Assembly: GCF_020181035.1 (NCBI RefSeq)
Contig: NZ_JAIQYY010000030.1
Coordinates: 1 to 63,274 of the forward strand
DNA from: Streptomyces sp. CoH27
GTDB taxonomy: Bacteria > Actinomycetota > Actinomycetes > Streptomycetales > Streptomycetaceae
DNA: 63,274 bases
Reading direction: 5' to 3'
Under the pieces are notes generated by a model. It made no database searches, was not told the origin of the DNA, and was given only the letters and a program-made list of their open reading frames with translations. Shown piece after piece: positions 52,584 to 60,817 of this stretch; the first letter of the stretch is position 1, and each line of letters begins with the position of its first letter. The position numbers were made by a program, and so were the translations under genes.

Positions 52584-53804
52584 CTAGCGCGAGGTGTCGA
52601 AGACCTCGTCGCGGGTGGTGCCGAGCGCGGACTCCAACGCGCCGCGCAGGACGGGGTGTTCGTGGACGTCGCCGACGACCAGCCGGGGCCGGGCCGCCGC
52701 CAGCTCCGCCAGCTCGGCCTGGACGAGGGCGCGCAGCACCTCGCCGCCGGCCGTCAGGATGGAGCCGCTGAGGACGACGAGTTCGGGGTCGAGGACGGAG
52801 ACGAGCGAGGCGAGACCGGTGGCCAGCCGGGTCGCGTAGGTCTCCAGCAGCTCCCGGTAGGGGCCGGAGGCGTGATCGGCGGCGCGGGCCACGAGTGCGG
52901 TGGCGGCCTCGGCGTGCGGCCCCGGCGGTACGTCCGTGATGCCGAGCTCGCGGGCCAGCGCGGGCACGGCCTGGGAGCCGGCCAGCTCCTGGTAGCCGCC
53001 GCTGTTGGCCTTGGTCACCTGGCGCACCAGGGGCGTGCCCGGCACCGGCAGGAAGCCGACCTCGCCGGCGCCGCCGGTCCAGCCCCGGTGCAGCCGGCCG
53101 CCGAGGACCAGGGCGGCGCCGAGACCCTCCTGGCTCCACAGCAGCACGAAGTCGCCGTGTCCCTTGGCGGCGCCGAGCCGCTGTTCGGCGAGGGCGACGA
53201 GGTTGACGTCGTTCTCGTACTCCACCGGCATCGGCAGGGCGGCGGCGAGCTCGTCCAGCAGCGTGGGGGAGTGCCAGCCGGGCAGGTGGGAGGCGTAGCG
53301 CAGCCGCCCGGTGGTGGGGTCGAAGGCGCCGGGGGTGCCGATGACGAGCCGGTGTACGTCGGCCCGCGCGAGCCCGGCAGCCTTCACCGCCCCGTCGAGC
53401 GCGTCGGTGACCTGCTGGACGACGGGCCGCGCGGGATGCCGCCCGGGGGTGGGCAGCTCGTACTCGCCCACGGTCCGGCCGGTGATGTCGGCGACGGCGG
53501 CGCGGATGCGGTGCGGGGCGACGTCGAGCCCGGCGGCGTACGCGGCGGCCGGGTTGACCGCGTACAGCTGGGCGCTGGGGCCGGGGCGTCCCTCGCTGGT
53601 GCCGGTGACCCGGACCAGTCCGGCCGCCTCCAGACGGGCCAGCAGCTGGGAGGCGGTGGGCTTGGACAGTCCGGTGAGCTTGCCGATCCGGGTGCGCGAC
53701 AGCGGCCCGTGCTCCAGCAGGAGGTCCAGGGCGGCGCGGTCGTTCATGGCGCGCAGGACGCGCGGGGTGCCCGGCGTACCGGCGGTTCCTGCCATGGGGT
53801 CCAC
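52584..53804 (-). CDS. csnR: ROK-family repressor CsnR
   Basis: A 406-residue ROK regulator. An N-terminal winged helix (VLRAMNDRAALDLLLEHGPL, SRTRIGKLTGLSKPTASQLL) precedes a ROK sugar-binding domain (VIGTPGAFDPTTG, WTGGAGEVGFLPVPGTPLVR, VVLSGSILTAGG), with the Cys zinc motif of ROK kinases absent. In S. lividans and S. coelicolor the homologous CsnR represses the csnR-K operon and a chitosanase gene. The palindrome at 53886 lies 82 bases upstream, so it probably represses itself and all downstream genes. The GTG at 53804 has GGAGAGG five bases upstream; an ATG three codons later is possible. Confidence 0.9.
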   Translation of the reverse strand: MDPMAGTAGTPGTPRVLRAMNDRAALDLLLEHGPLSRTRIGKLTGLSKPTASQLLARLEAAGLVRVTGTSEGRPGPSAQLYAVNPAAAYAAGLDVAPHRIRAAVADITGRTVGEYELPTPGRHPARPVVQQVTDALDGAVKAAGLARADVHRLVIGTPGAFDPTTGRLRYASHLPGWHSPTLLDELAAALPMPVEYENDVNLVALAEQRLGAAKGHGDFVLLWSQEGLGAALVLGGRLHRGWTGGAGEVGFLPVPGTPLVRQVTKANSGGYQELAGSQAVPALARELGITDVPPGPHAEAATALVARAADHASGPYRELLETYATRLATGLASLVSVLDPELVVLSGSILTAGGEVLRALVQAELAELAAARPRLVVGDVHEHPVLRGALESALGTTRDEVFDTSR

Positions 53805-53885
53805 ACCTGCCTCTCCAGCCGCCCAGCTTCTCAGTGACCTGGCCGGACGTCCAGTCTTGATCACCGGCCGCCGGAAGATCACTGT

Positions 53886-53900
53886 TAGGAAAGTTTCCTA
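53886..53900. promoter_or_regulatory. CsnR operator
   Basis: TAGGAAAGTTTCCTA is a perfect palindrome matching the AGGAAAGTTTCCT box known for CsnR-regulated genes. It is the only copy I see in the operon's control region, upstream of csnR. Confidence 0.85.
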
Positions 53901-53945
53901 TCGCGGTGCGAGGAACGTAAGCCCAGGACGAAGGGGGCGTCAATA

Positions 53946-53986
53946 GACAACGCCCCCGAGGCGACGGAGTCGTTGTCTCGGGGGCG
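53946..53986. terminator. Hairpin terminator with two alternative stems
   Basis: Stem A is CGCCCCCGAG (53951-53960) with CTCGGGGGCG (53977-53986). Stem B is AGACAACG (53946-53953) with CGTTGTCT (53971-53978). They overlap and cannot form together. The hairpin lies downstream of the Uma2 gene (minus). Confidence 0.65.
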
Positions 53987-53998
53987 GGTGCCGGGGGT

Positions 53999-54619
53999 TC
54001 AGTTGTCGAGGAAGGGGGTGGTGTCGAGGGTGGGGTAGGGGGCGGGGAGGGGGAGGGGGTCGCCGAGGTCGACCGGGGTGTCCACGTTGTAGTACGCCCC
54101 TGTGGGGTCGTCACTCGGGAGAATGGGGTCCCTATAGCAGTGGGCAGTCTTCGCGTTGCGGTTGATCAGAACGTAGGCGGGGATACCGGCGGCAGCGTAG
54201 GTGCGGAGTTTCGGTCCGGTGTCCGCCCAGTGATTGGATGACGTGACTTCGCCGACCAGGGCGATCATGTCAACCGGGTACCAGCCCTTGTTGGCCTTGC
54301 GATACGACTCGTCGAGTTCCGAGGCCTTACGGCGACGCACGTAAAAGTCCGGAATGAGCAAGGCCATGGTGCTGCCGTCCTTATGGGCGGCGCGGTAGCC
54401 GCAGCCGAAGCCGACGAGGCGGAAACCGGCTGTGCGGAACTGGTAGTACAGTTCGCCGATGCCGTCGTTGTGGTTTTCGTCAGGTTGCGGCGGCACGATG
54501 ACCGTCCCCTCGACATACTCGGGTCGAATCGGCGTCGGCGACGCTTCTTCGATCACGCTCAACAGGTCGATGGGGTCCACCTGCATCACGACCCTCTCCA
54601 TGATGGGTTCGGCGCTCAT
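53999..54619 (-). CDS. Uma2 family nuclease-fold protein (DUF820)
   Basis: A 206-residue protein of the Uma2 family, common in multiple copies in Streptomyces and cyanobacteria. The PD-(D/E)xK core is visible as LIPDFYV (Asp), VGEVTSSNHWAD (Glu, with Asn/His in place of the usual xK) and TYAAAGIPAYVLI. Without a clear catalytic Lys, nuclease activity is uncertain. It stands alone, with a hairpin behind it. Substrate and role are unknown. Confidence 0.88.
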   Translation of the reverse strand: MSAEPIMERVVMQVDPIDLLSVIEEASPTPIRPEYVEGTVIVPPQPDENHNDGIGELYYQFRTAGFRLVGFGCGYRAAHKDGSTMALLIPDFYVRRRKASELDESYRKANKGWYPVDMIALVGEVTSSNHWADTGPKLRTYAAAGIPAYVLINRNAKTAHCYRDPILPSDDPTGAYYNVDTPVDLGDPLPLPAPYPTLDTTPFLDN

Positions 54620-54755
54620 CCCTGGTTCTCCTCGTCACGCTGATGCCAGGCTAAGCCCGCGCTGGGCGCCCCGGCAGAACGATGGGGCACCCCGCACGCC
54701 CTCCGCGCCGGAATGCCCCACCTGTTCACTCGAACGAGTGTGCTGAACCGTTCCG

Positions 54756-55862
54756 CTATTTCCCCGGCGGAGCCGACTGCTGCGGAGCGATCGGTGCCGT
54801 CGCCTTCGCCTGCGCGGAGTCCGCGTTGGAGAAGGCCGACGGGGCCGCGACCGACGCCGTCGGGTCGGGGGTGTCCTCCGCGTCCTCCACCGAGGTCGCA
54901 CCGCCCACGATGCGGATCCGCGCCTCGTCGAAGGCCCGCTTGATCCGCCAGCGCAGCTCGCGCTCGACCGACACCGCCTTGCCCGGCATCGTCTTCGCCG
55001 AGACCCGGACGACCATGGAGTCGATCAGCACCGAGTCCAGGCCGAGGATCTCGATCGGGCCCCACAGCAGCTCGCTCCAGGGCTCTTCCTTGCTCATGTG
55101 CTCGGCGACCACGTCCAGGGTCTCCTTGACCTTGTCCAGGTCCTCACCGGAGCGCACGGTCACATCGACCCCCGCCGTCGCCCAGCCCTGCGAGAGGTTG
55201 CCGATGCGCTTGACCTCGCCGTTGCGGACGTACCAGATCTCGCCGTCCGAACCGCGCAGCTTGGTCACGCGCAGCCCGACCTCGATCACCTCGCCGGTCG
55301 CGACGCCCGCGTCGATCACGTCACCGACGCCGTACTGGTCCTCCAGGATCATGAACACGCCGGACAGGAAGTCCGTGACCAGGTTCCGCGCGCCGAAACC
55401 GATCGCCACGCCGGCCACGCCGGCCGACGCCAGCAGCGGGGCCAGGTTGATCTTGAAGGTGGACAGCACCATCAGCGCCGCCGTACCCATGATCAGGAAG
55501 CTGGCGACCGAGCGGAGCACGGAGCCGATCGCCGCCGACCGCTGCCGGCGCCGCTCGGCGTTGACCAGTAGCCCGCCCAGCGCGGTGCCGTCCACGGCCT
55601 GCGCGGTCCGGGCCATCCGGTCGATCAACTTGGTGATCGCCCGCCGCACCACCGCTCTGAGGGCGACCGCGGTGACCACGATCAGCAGGATCTGCAGACC
55701 CATCGCGAGCCACGTCGACCAGTTCTGCTCGACCCAGCTCGCCGCATTCGTCGCGCTCTGCTGAGCGTCCTGGAGCGAGGGAACGGCCGGTTCCGTCGAC
55801 CCCGAGGGAGAGGGGGTCGGCGACGCACCGGCGGCCAGCAGGACGACGGGCAAGGACGACAC
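54756..55862 (-). CDS. Mechanosensitive ion channel, MscS family
   Basis: A 368-residue inner-membrane channel that releases solutes on osmotic downshift. Three membrane helices are seen: LAMGLQILLIVVTAVALRAV, SFLIMGTAALMVLSTF and the pore helix LLASAGVAGVAIGFGARNLV with the Gly/Ala pattern of MscS. After it come the MILEDQYGVGDVIDAG and GEVIEVGLRVTKLRGSDG beta-domain motifs, and an Ala/Pro-rich tail. I chose the GTG at 55862, preceded by GGAGGT, over an upstream GTG at 55919 that has no ribosome site. Confidence 0.92.
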   Translation of the reverse strand: MSSLPVVLLAAGASPTPSPSGSTEPAVPSLQDAQQSATNAASWVEQNWSTWLAMGLQILLIVVTAVALRAVVRRAITKLIDRMARTAQAVDGTALGGLLVNAERRRQRSAAIGSVLRSVASFLIMGTAALMVLSTFKINLAPLLASAGVAGVAIGFGARNLVTDFLSGVFMILEDQYGVGDVIDAGVATGEVIEVGLRVTKLRGSDGEIWYVRNGEVKRIGNLSQGWATAGVDVTVRSGEDLDKVKETLDVVAEHMSKEEPWSELLWGPIEILGLDSVLIDSMVVRVSAKTMPGKAVSVERELRWRIKRAFDEARIRIVGGATSVEDAEDTPDPTASVAAPSAFSNADSAQAKATAPIAPQQSAPPGK

Positions 55863-56197
55863 GGCAGGTACCTCCAGGTGCTGCACGGTCCGTACCGGCG
55901 GGGCGGTCAAGGGGTTCACGGACTTTCAAGGTCACGAAAAGATCACCGGTCGGACATGACCACCACACTAACGGGGCATTGTGTGTGACCCCTCCGGATC
56001 CGCCAAGGAGAGGCACAGGAGAGACCGGGGTCACCGTGGCTTGAACAGGGCGTGCGCCTGGGGATGTATCGGGTGTGGTCGAAAACACTCCCAGCCCGTT
56101 ACCGGGACATGGTGGCGCGTTCACCAGGCATGAGGGGAGACTGACTGCAGATCGTCCCGGCGCGAGCCACGCGCCGCCGACGCCCAAGGAGGCCCCC
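55863..56197. other. Divergent intergenic region
   Basis: Promoter space between the MscS and HNH genes with no gene. A possible -35/-10 is not clear enough to name. Confidence 0.4.
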
Positions 56198-56734
56198 GTG
56201 CCGCATGTCCTGGTCCTCAACGCGTCGTACGAGCCGCTCGGCGTCGTACCGCTCCGCCGCGCGCTCGTCCTCGTACTGGAGAACAAGGCAGTCGCCTTGG
56301 AGGAATCTGGCGCCTATATGCACAGCGCGACCGTCACAGTCCCCGCACCCAGCGTGGTCCGGCTCAAGCGATTCGTACGGGTTCCCTACCGGGGGCCCGT
56401 TCCTCTCACCCGCCGTGCGCTCTTCGCCCGCGACGGGGGCCGGTGCATGTACTGCGGTGGCGTCGCAACCAGCGTCGACCACGTCATCCCGCGCAGTCGC
56501 GGGGGCAAACACGTCTGGGACAACGTGGTGGCGTCCTGCCGCCGCTGCAATCACGTCAAGGCCGACCGCCACCTCGTCGAGCTGGGCTGGCGACTGCGGC
56601 ACAAACCGGCTCCACCCACCGGACTGGCCTGGCGCATCATCGGCACCGGGCATAGGGATCCGCGCTGGCTGCCCTACTTGCAGCCGTACGGCGCGGACGA
56701 TGCCATGGCCCGGATCGACGGCATCTCAGCCTGA
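56198..56734 (+). CDS. HNH endonuclease
   Basis: A 178-residue protein with the HNH nuclease motif in CMYCGG, SVDHVIPRSRGGKHVWDN, CRRCNHVKADRH: zinc CxxC pairs, the catalytic His in DHV and the Asn and second His. The N-terminus (VLVLNASYEPLGVVPLRRAL) is the domain that precedes HNH in this very conserved actinobacterial family. Target DNA is unknown; members act in repair or restriction. The GTG at 56198 has AAGGAGG eight bases upstream. Confidence 0.9.
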   Translation: MPHVLVLNASYEPLGVVPLRRALVLVLENKAVALEESGAYMHSATVTVPAPSVVRLKRFVRVPYRGPVPLTRRALFARDGGRCMYCGGVATSVDHVIPRSRGGKHVWDNVVASCRRCNHVKADRHLVELGWRLRHKPAPPTGLAWRIIGTGHRDPRWLPYLQPYGADDAMARIDGISA

Positions 56735-57033
56735 CGATCCGGGCCTCTGCGTCTCTGTCACCCACCCCATCGGGCCCCGCGTCGCGGACACGGGGCCCGG
56801 CGGCCCGCCGCGCTCAGTCGAACCAGCTGACCTGCACGATCACGAGACGCTCGCCGCGTACGTCCGTCAGGTACGTCAGCATGAGCAGACCTCGGGATTC
56901 CATGCGCACTCCGGGTCCCGTTCGTCGGGCATCATTCCGGCCCGGGCCCACGCCGGCGCCATTCCCGTCACTCCTCCGTCCGCGCGAGCGGATCCGTACC
57001 GCAGAGGGTGAGGGCAAGGCCCCACTGAGCCCA
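56735..57033. other. Intergenic, decayed sequence
   Basis: No intact gene. A minus-strand stretch ending LTYLTDVRGERLVIVQVSWF may be the end of a lost gene, but nothing else supports it. Confidence 0.35.
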
Positions 57034-57135
57034 GACGGTCTTGCCGACGCCGTCCGTGACTCCAAGACCCCCGACGGCCCCATACTCCGCCTCACGCCGA
57101 AGACCTGGACGGAGTTCACAGCATCGCTGCGTTGA
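57034..57135 (+). pseudogene. DUF397 protein remnant
   Basis: The last 33 codons (VRDSKTPDGPILRLTPKTWT, then FTASLR) match the C-terminus of DUF397 proteins, small regulators found next to XRE-family genes in Streptomyces. The N-terminal half is replaced by unrelated Arg/Pro-rich sequence and there is no XRE partner, so it is a truncated remnant. Confidence 0.55.
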
Positions 57136-57146
57136 GCCGCGCGAGG

Positions 57147-57890
57147 TCAGGCGGCGACGCCGCGGCTTCTCAGCAGTGCGGTGTACGCCGCCTCGGCAGC
57201 GCGTCCTTCGACGGTTCCGGGCGGAGTGTGGGTCAGGAACGCGTCGGTGTTCCCGTGGTGCAGGATCGCGCCTCCGTGCATGACCGTGACGTGGTCCGCC
57301 TCTTCCGCGAGGTCGGCGACGTCGTGCGTGGACAGCAGAACCCGTACGTCGCCGGTGAGTCCGCGCAGGATGTCGCGGAAGACCCGTCGCTGGTACGGGT
57401 CCATCCCGGCGGTGGGCTCGTCGAGCAGCAGGACCCGGGCTCCGTGCACGAGCGCCCCCGCGACACCGACGCGCCTCAGCTGGCCGCCGGAGAGCCGGCT
57501 CGTACGGGCGTCGGACTTGTCGGCCAGATCCACGCGCGACAGGGCCTTGCGAGCCTGCTTCCAGGCGTCGGCGCGGTTCATGCCCTTGAGCCAGCCGATG
57601 TAGGCCACGTACTCGCGCGCGGTGAGCGTGGGCACGGGCACGATGTCCTGCGGCATCCAGGCCACGGCCCGCCGGTACGTCGCTGTGCCCGCCGGCGCGC
57701 TGTCCAGGGCCACCTGCCCCTTCTGCGGCCGGGTCACCGAGGCCGCGAGCTTCAGCAGCGTGGACTTGCCGGCACCGTTGGGGCCGAGCAGCACCGTGAG
57801 GCCTTCCGGCAGGGCGTAGGAGAAGTCCCGCAGGACCGGCTGCTTCCAGCGCCGGTAGCCGTAGGTGCAGTTGGCGAGTGTGAGTGTCAC
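57147..57890 (-). CDS. ABC transporter ATPase
   Basis: A 247-residue ATPase with Walker A LLGPNGAGKSTLLK, the signature RLSGGQLRRVGVAG, Walker B VLLLDEPTAGMDPYQ and the switch STHDVADL. It starts at a GTG that overlaps the stop of the membrane gene upstream by four bases, with GAGGAAAAC before it. Together with the two membrane proteins 57887-59742 it forms an ABC-2-like exporter. Substrate unknown; a small secreted protein gene lies immediately upstream. Confidence 0.9.
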   Translation of the reverse strand: MTLTLANCTYGYRRWKQPVLRDFSYALPEGLTVLLGPNGAGKSTLLKLAASVTRPQKGQVALDSAPAGTATYRRAVAWMPQDIVPVPTLTAREYVAYIGWLKGMNRADAWKQARKALSRVDLADKSDARTSRLSGGQLRRVGVAGALVHGARVLLLDEPTAGMDPYQRRVFRDILRGLTGDVRVLLSTHDVADLAEEADHVTVMHGGAILHHGNTDAFLTHTPPGTVEGRAAEAAYTALLRSRGVAA

Positions 57891-58465
57891 GCTGTTTTCC
57901 TCGACGAGCGGATCTGGGCGGCGAGGCCGATGGCGAACACCACCAGTGAGGCGCCTGCCGCGAACGGGTCGTTCGCGGGCAGCGCGATGACGGTCCAGAT
58001 GTGCGGGACGTTCCCGCGGAACCCGACGACCACGACGGTGACCAGCCAACCCACGGGGAACATCACCGCCGCCTGGCCGGCCCATGCCCGCCCGAGCAGC
58101 ATCAGGCCGGTCAGGAACAGGGCGTTGCGGCCCCCGGTCATGGCAGCGGCCGCTCCCTGCACGGCGGCCACGGCACCGCTGCACAGCACCGCCGCAGCCA
58201 TGACCGCGATCACGAGCGCGTTGTCGAGCCGGGTCGTGGACCGCACACCGGAGGTCTCGGCCGCGGGAAGCCGTGATTCCAGCATCGCCATCAGGAAGGC
58301 GAGCAGCGGCACGGGGACGAACAGGGACAGCGCGACCCGGGGGCTGCCGACGATCGACGGCAGCAGCACCGTGGTGTCCTGCACCGCGTACAGGGCGACG
58401 GCGAAGACGGCCAGGGAGAGCGGCAGCAGCGTGTGCCCCTTGCGGGCCTTGAACCACCACCTCAC
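57887..58465 (-). CDS. ABC transporter membrane protein, hypothetical
   Basis: A 192-residue integral membrane protein with about six hydrophobic segments (LLPLSLAVFAVALYAV, VALSLFVPVPLLAFLMAM, ALVIAVMAAAVLCSGAVAAV and others) and a basic N-terminus. It starts at a GTG overlapping the upstream stop by three bases; an ATG at 58483 is possible. It is the likely permease partner of the ATPase. Confidence 0.72.
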   Translation of the reverse strand: MRWWFKARKGHTLLPLSLAVFAVALYAVQDTTVLLPSIVGSPRVALSLFVPVPLLAFLMAMLESRLPAAETSGVRSTTRLDNALVIAVMAAAVLCSGAVAAVQGAAAAMTGGRNALFLTGLMLLGRAWAGQAAVMFPVGWLVTVVVVGFRGNVPHIWTVIALPANDPFAAGASLVVFAIGLAAQIRSSRKTA

Positions 58466-59742
58466 GACGTCTTCGCCTCGCATGTGTCGAGCGTCCGCCT
58501 GATCCACTCGGCCTGCTCGGCCCGCGGCTCGGCCAGCACGCGGTCGACGTCCGCCCGGACCTGCTTCTCCACCTGCCGGGCCACGGGGTCCAGGCCCTCC
58601 TGCACCCGGCGCATCTCGTACGCCTTCTCCTGGCCGGTCCTCGCGGCTCCCCACAGCCAGGCGGTGTGGGCGGTGCGGACGTCGACCTGCTTGCAGCGGA
58701 AATGCAGGGCACGGACCACGACCTGGTACACGGCATCACCCCGCGGCACCGGACGGGTCAGCATCATGCGCCACACCGCGTCCGTGGACGGCTTCTGCCG
58801 GCGTCCGTCGACGTAGGCGTCGGTGATCAGACGGGGCCGCGCCGAGGTCGCCCCGGCTGCCCGCAGCTCCGTCAGGGCTTTCGCGGTGTCGCGCTGGACC
58901 TGGGGCAGATACGGCGCGTTGAACTCCGGTACGCACATGCGCGGCGCGCTGCCCGCGCACGTCATCGCCACGTTCCCGGTGGTGAGGGGCGGCGTCGCCG
59001 GCCAGTCGGCGGACATGCGGTAGGCCCCGAGGACACTGCCCACGGCGACCACGGCCGCGAGCGTGATCCGCAGCACCCGCCATCCGTAGGGCAGCCAGAG
59101 GATGATCAGCCCGACGGCTGTGCCGCCGGCCAGCAGCACGGGCACCGCCACCGTGACGAAGTCGGGCACCTCTCCGAAACCGAAGGTGCCGAACTGCCCG
59201 GAGACATGGCGAGGCCAGTAGGGCAGCACCGACCTGGTGAAGGCGACGGCGATCCAGTCGGCCACGGCCAGGATCGGCGTGGCGATGATCCGGGGGACCC
59301 AGCAGCCGACGGCGAATCCGAGGACGGCGTGCGCGACGCACAGCACCATCGCGGCGAGGGGCAGCCGCAGGCTGTCGAGGCTGGGCATCGTCGCCGACCG
59401 CGCGAGGGAGACCGCCGCGGGGAGCAGCAGAACCAGCCACGCGAGCACGATCACCGGGGCGAGGGCATTCGCCGCGATCCGGTAGCGCGACCGGGCCGGG
59501 GCCAGCGCCCATACCCGTGCGCTTTTCAAGCGGCCGCTCTCCCAGCAGGCCAGTGCGGCGGCCACCGCGTAGGCCAGTGCATAAAGTGTCTTCAGCGGCT
59601 CTGCGACAATGGTCGGCGCGTAATGGTAATAACTTGAAAGGGGGGCCGTTTCACCGACGACATAGTAAAGAGCTGTCAATAGGAGAACGGGCAGTGCGGC
59701 CCACCGTACGCTTCCGCTGCGCAGGGTGGTGCTGAAATTCAT
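58462..59742 (-). CDS. Membrane protein of the ABC cluster
   Basis: A 426-residue protein. The first 230 residues contain about six membrane helices (WAALPVLLLTALYYVV, LYALAYAVAAALACW, APVIVLAWLVLLLPAAVSLA, LRLPLAAMVLCVAHAVLGFA and others). The C-terminal 170 residues are soluble, Arg-rich and include three cysteines (TCAGSAPRMC, FRCKQVD, LDTCEAK). It is the first membrane gene of the three-gene transporter operon. The cysteine-bearing tail is unusual for a permease and may lie outside. Confidence 0.7.
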   Translation of the reverse strand: MNFSTTLRSGSVRWAALPVLLLTALYYVVGETAPLSSYYHYAPTIVAEPLKTLYALAYAVAAALACWESGRLKSARVWALAPARSRYRIAANALAPVIVLAWLVLLLPAAVSLARSATMPSLDSLRLPLAAMVLCVAHAVLGFAVGCWVPRIIATPILAVADWIAVAFTRSVLPYWPRHVSGQFGTFGFGEVPDFVTVAVPVLLAGGTAVGLIILWLPYGWRVLRITLAAVVAVGSVLGAYRMSADWPATPPLTTGNVAMTCAGSAPRMCVPEFNAPYLPQVQRDTAKALTELRAAGATSARPRLITDAYVDGRRQKPSTDAVWRMMLTRPVPRGDAVYQVVVRALHFRCKQVDVRTAHTAWLWGAARTGQEKAYEMRRVQEGLDPVARQVEKQVRADVDRVLAEPRAEQAEWIRRTLDTCEAKTS

Positions 59743-59812
59743 CGAGTCTCACCGAGCCACTTGTCGGCCGAGGAGGGATGCTCTCTACGGGGCACCCCTC
59801 CGGGTTGGATCG

Positions 59813-60232
59813 TCAGTCGGCCTTCGTGGTGTCCACCGAAACCGAGCGCACGCTCAGCTGCGGGCCGAAGGTGGAGCCCCCGATCTTCATGATCTGGAAG
59901 TAGTAGTCCCGCATGCCGGACGGCAGGTCGGTCCACTCACCGTTGCTGGTGCCGCCGCTGAAGCAGGCGGTGAACGTCTTGTTGTCGTAGGACTCGTCGG
60001 GCTGGAACGCGATGTCGTTCCATATCTGCACGTCAGTGCTCTTCGAGCCGTCGGTGGTGCAGCCGGTGAAGAGGACCTGCGAGTACAGCTCGTCCGACCA
60101 GCGCCGGGACTCGAAGCCCACGCTGGCGCCGGTGATGGAGCTGCTCCAGTTGGCCTCGGCGATGGGAGCCAGGGCGAGAGTGATCATCGCTGTCATGCCG
60201 GTGACCAGGGAAATACGCGCGCTGCGCTTCAT
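59813..60232 (-). CDS. Small secreted protein upstream of the ABC exporter
   Basis: A 139-residue protein with a Sec signal peptide (MKRSARISLVTGMTAMITLA, cleaved after about IAEA) and a beta-rich mature part of about 112 residues with two cysteines (FTGCTTDG, FTACFSGG) that could form a disulfide. It has an AAGGAAC ribosome site and starts at the ATG at 60232. It is 70 bases upstream of the ABC membrane gene, on the same strand. I do not recognise the family. It may be the exporter's substrate or a binding partner, but Sec export makes the first less likely. Confidence 0.65.
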   Translation of the reverse strand: MKRSARISLVTGMTAMITLALAPIAEANWSSSITGASVGFESRRWSDELYSQVLFTGCTTDGSKSTDVQIWNDIAFQPDESYDNKTFTACFSGGTSNGEWTDLPSGMRDYYFQIMKIGGSTFGPQLSVRSVSVDTTKAD

Positions 60233-60571
60233 TATTTCTGTTCCTTCTCTTTCGAAGCACGAGGCAGGTGCTCGTGAAGACAGGAAACACACCCCCCACA
60301 CCCCCCATCCCCCGTGCGGTTAAGGGTTCTTGACCCGCGACGGAAAGGTATCGACTTCTTCCATGGAAGGTCAAGTTTTCGTTTGCCTGGCCGTCATCTT
60401 CTTTGTTTTTGCGCGCGACATTTTGCCTGTTTTGTTGTCAAGAGGGTGCATCAAGTTGACCCATATTGCCCTTGATAACCAAGGTGTGCGGACGCCGTCG
60501 CGGGGTAGGCCTGCCGTAACCCGTTCAAAGCCCCACCATCCGACCGGCCTGCCGAACACGAAGGAGACACC
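60233..60571. other. AT-richer intergenic region with a palindrome
   Basis: A divergent promoter region between the secreted protein and the MalQ operon, with an unusual T-rich stretch at 60370-60440. It contains a 12-bp palindrome CTTCCATGGAAG at 60358-60369 and a TTGACCCATATT at about 60456. No gene found. Confidence 0.5.
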
Positions 60572-60817
60572 GTGCCCGCACCGGCCCGACTGACGCTCCC
60601 GGCCCAGTGGAAACCTCTGGCGGAGCCCGCCGCCCCGACCGGCGAGGCGCCCGCGTGCGTCTTCAGCGCGGAGAGCACCTGCGCCCAGGCTCCGCTCACC
60701 AGCGAGCCGCCGCTGCCCGACGCCGAGCCCCTGACCAGCGAACCCCCGCTCGCCGAGACAGCCCCGCTGACCAGCGAGTCCGACCCCGTCCCGGACTCCT
60801 TCGGCCCGGGGCTGTAG
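60572..60817 (+). CDS. Small protein with PLTSE repeats, coupled to malQ
   Basis: An 81-residue acidic protein from a GTG with a GAAGGAGA ribosome site. Its C-terminal half has four LTSE units (APLTSEPPLPDAEPLTSEPP, then LAETAPLTSESDP). It has two cysteines and no signal peptide. Its stop is immediately followed by the malQ ATG, so translation is coupled. I do not know the family. Confidence 0.6.
   Translation: MPAPARLTLPAQWKPLAEPAAPTGEAPACVFSAESTCAQAPLTSEPPLPDAEPLTSEPPLAETAPLTSESDPVPDSFGPGL

Noticed and set aside
52057..54114. Long minus-strand frame across csnE, csnR and the terminator
   Set aside because: Arg-rich, out of frame with csnE and csnR, which have clear homologues. It is a shadow.
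56814..57119. 101-codon minus-strand frame
   Set aside because: It overlaps the DUF397 remnant and has only a short plausible C-terminal end, so I did not call it a gene.
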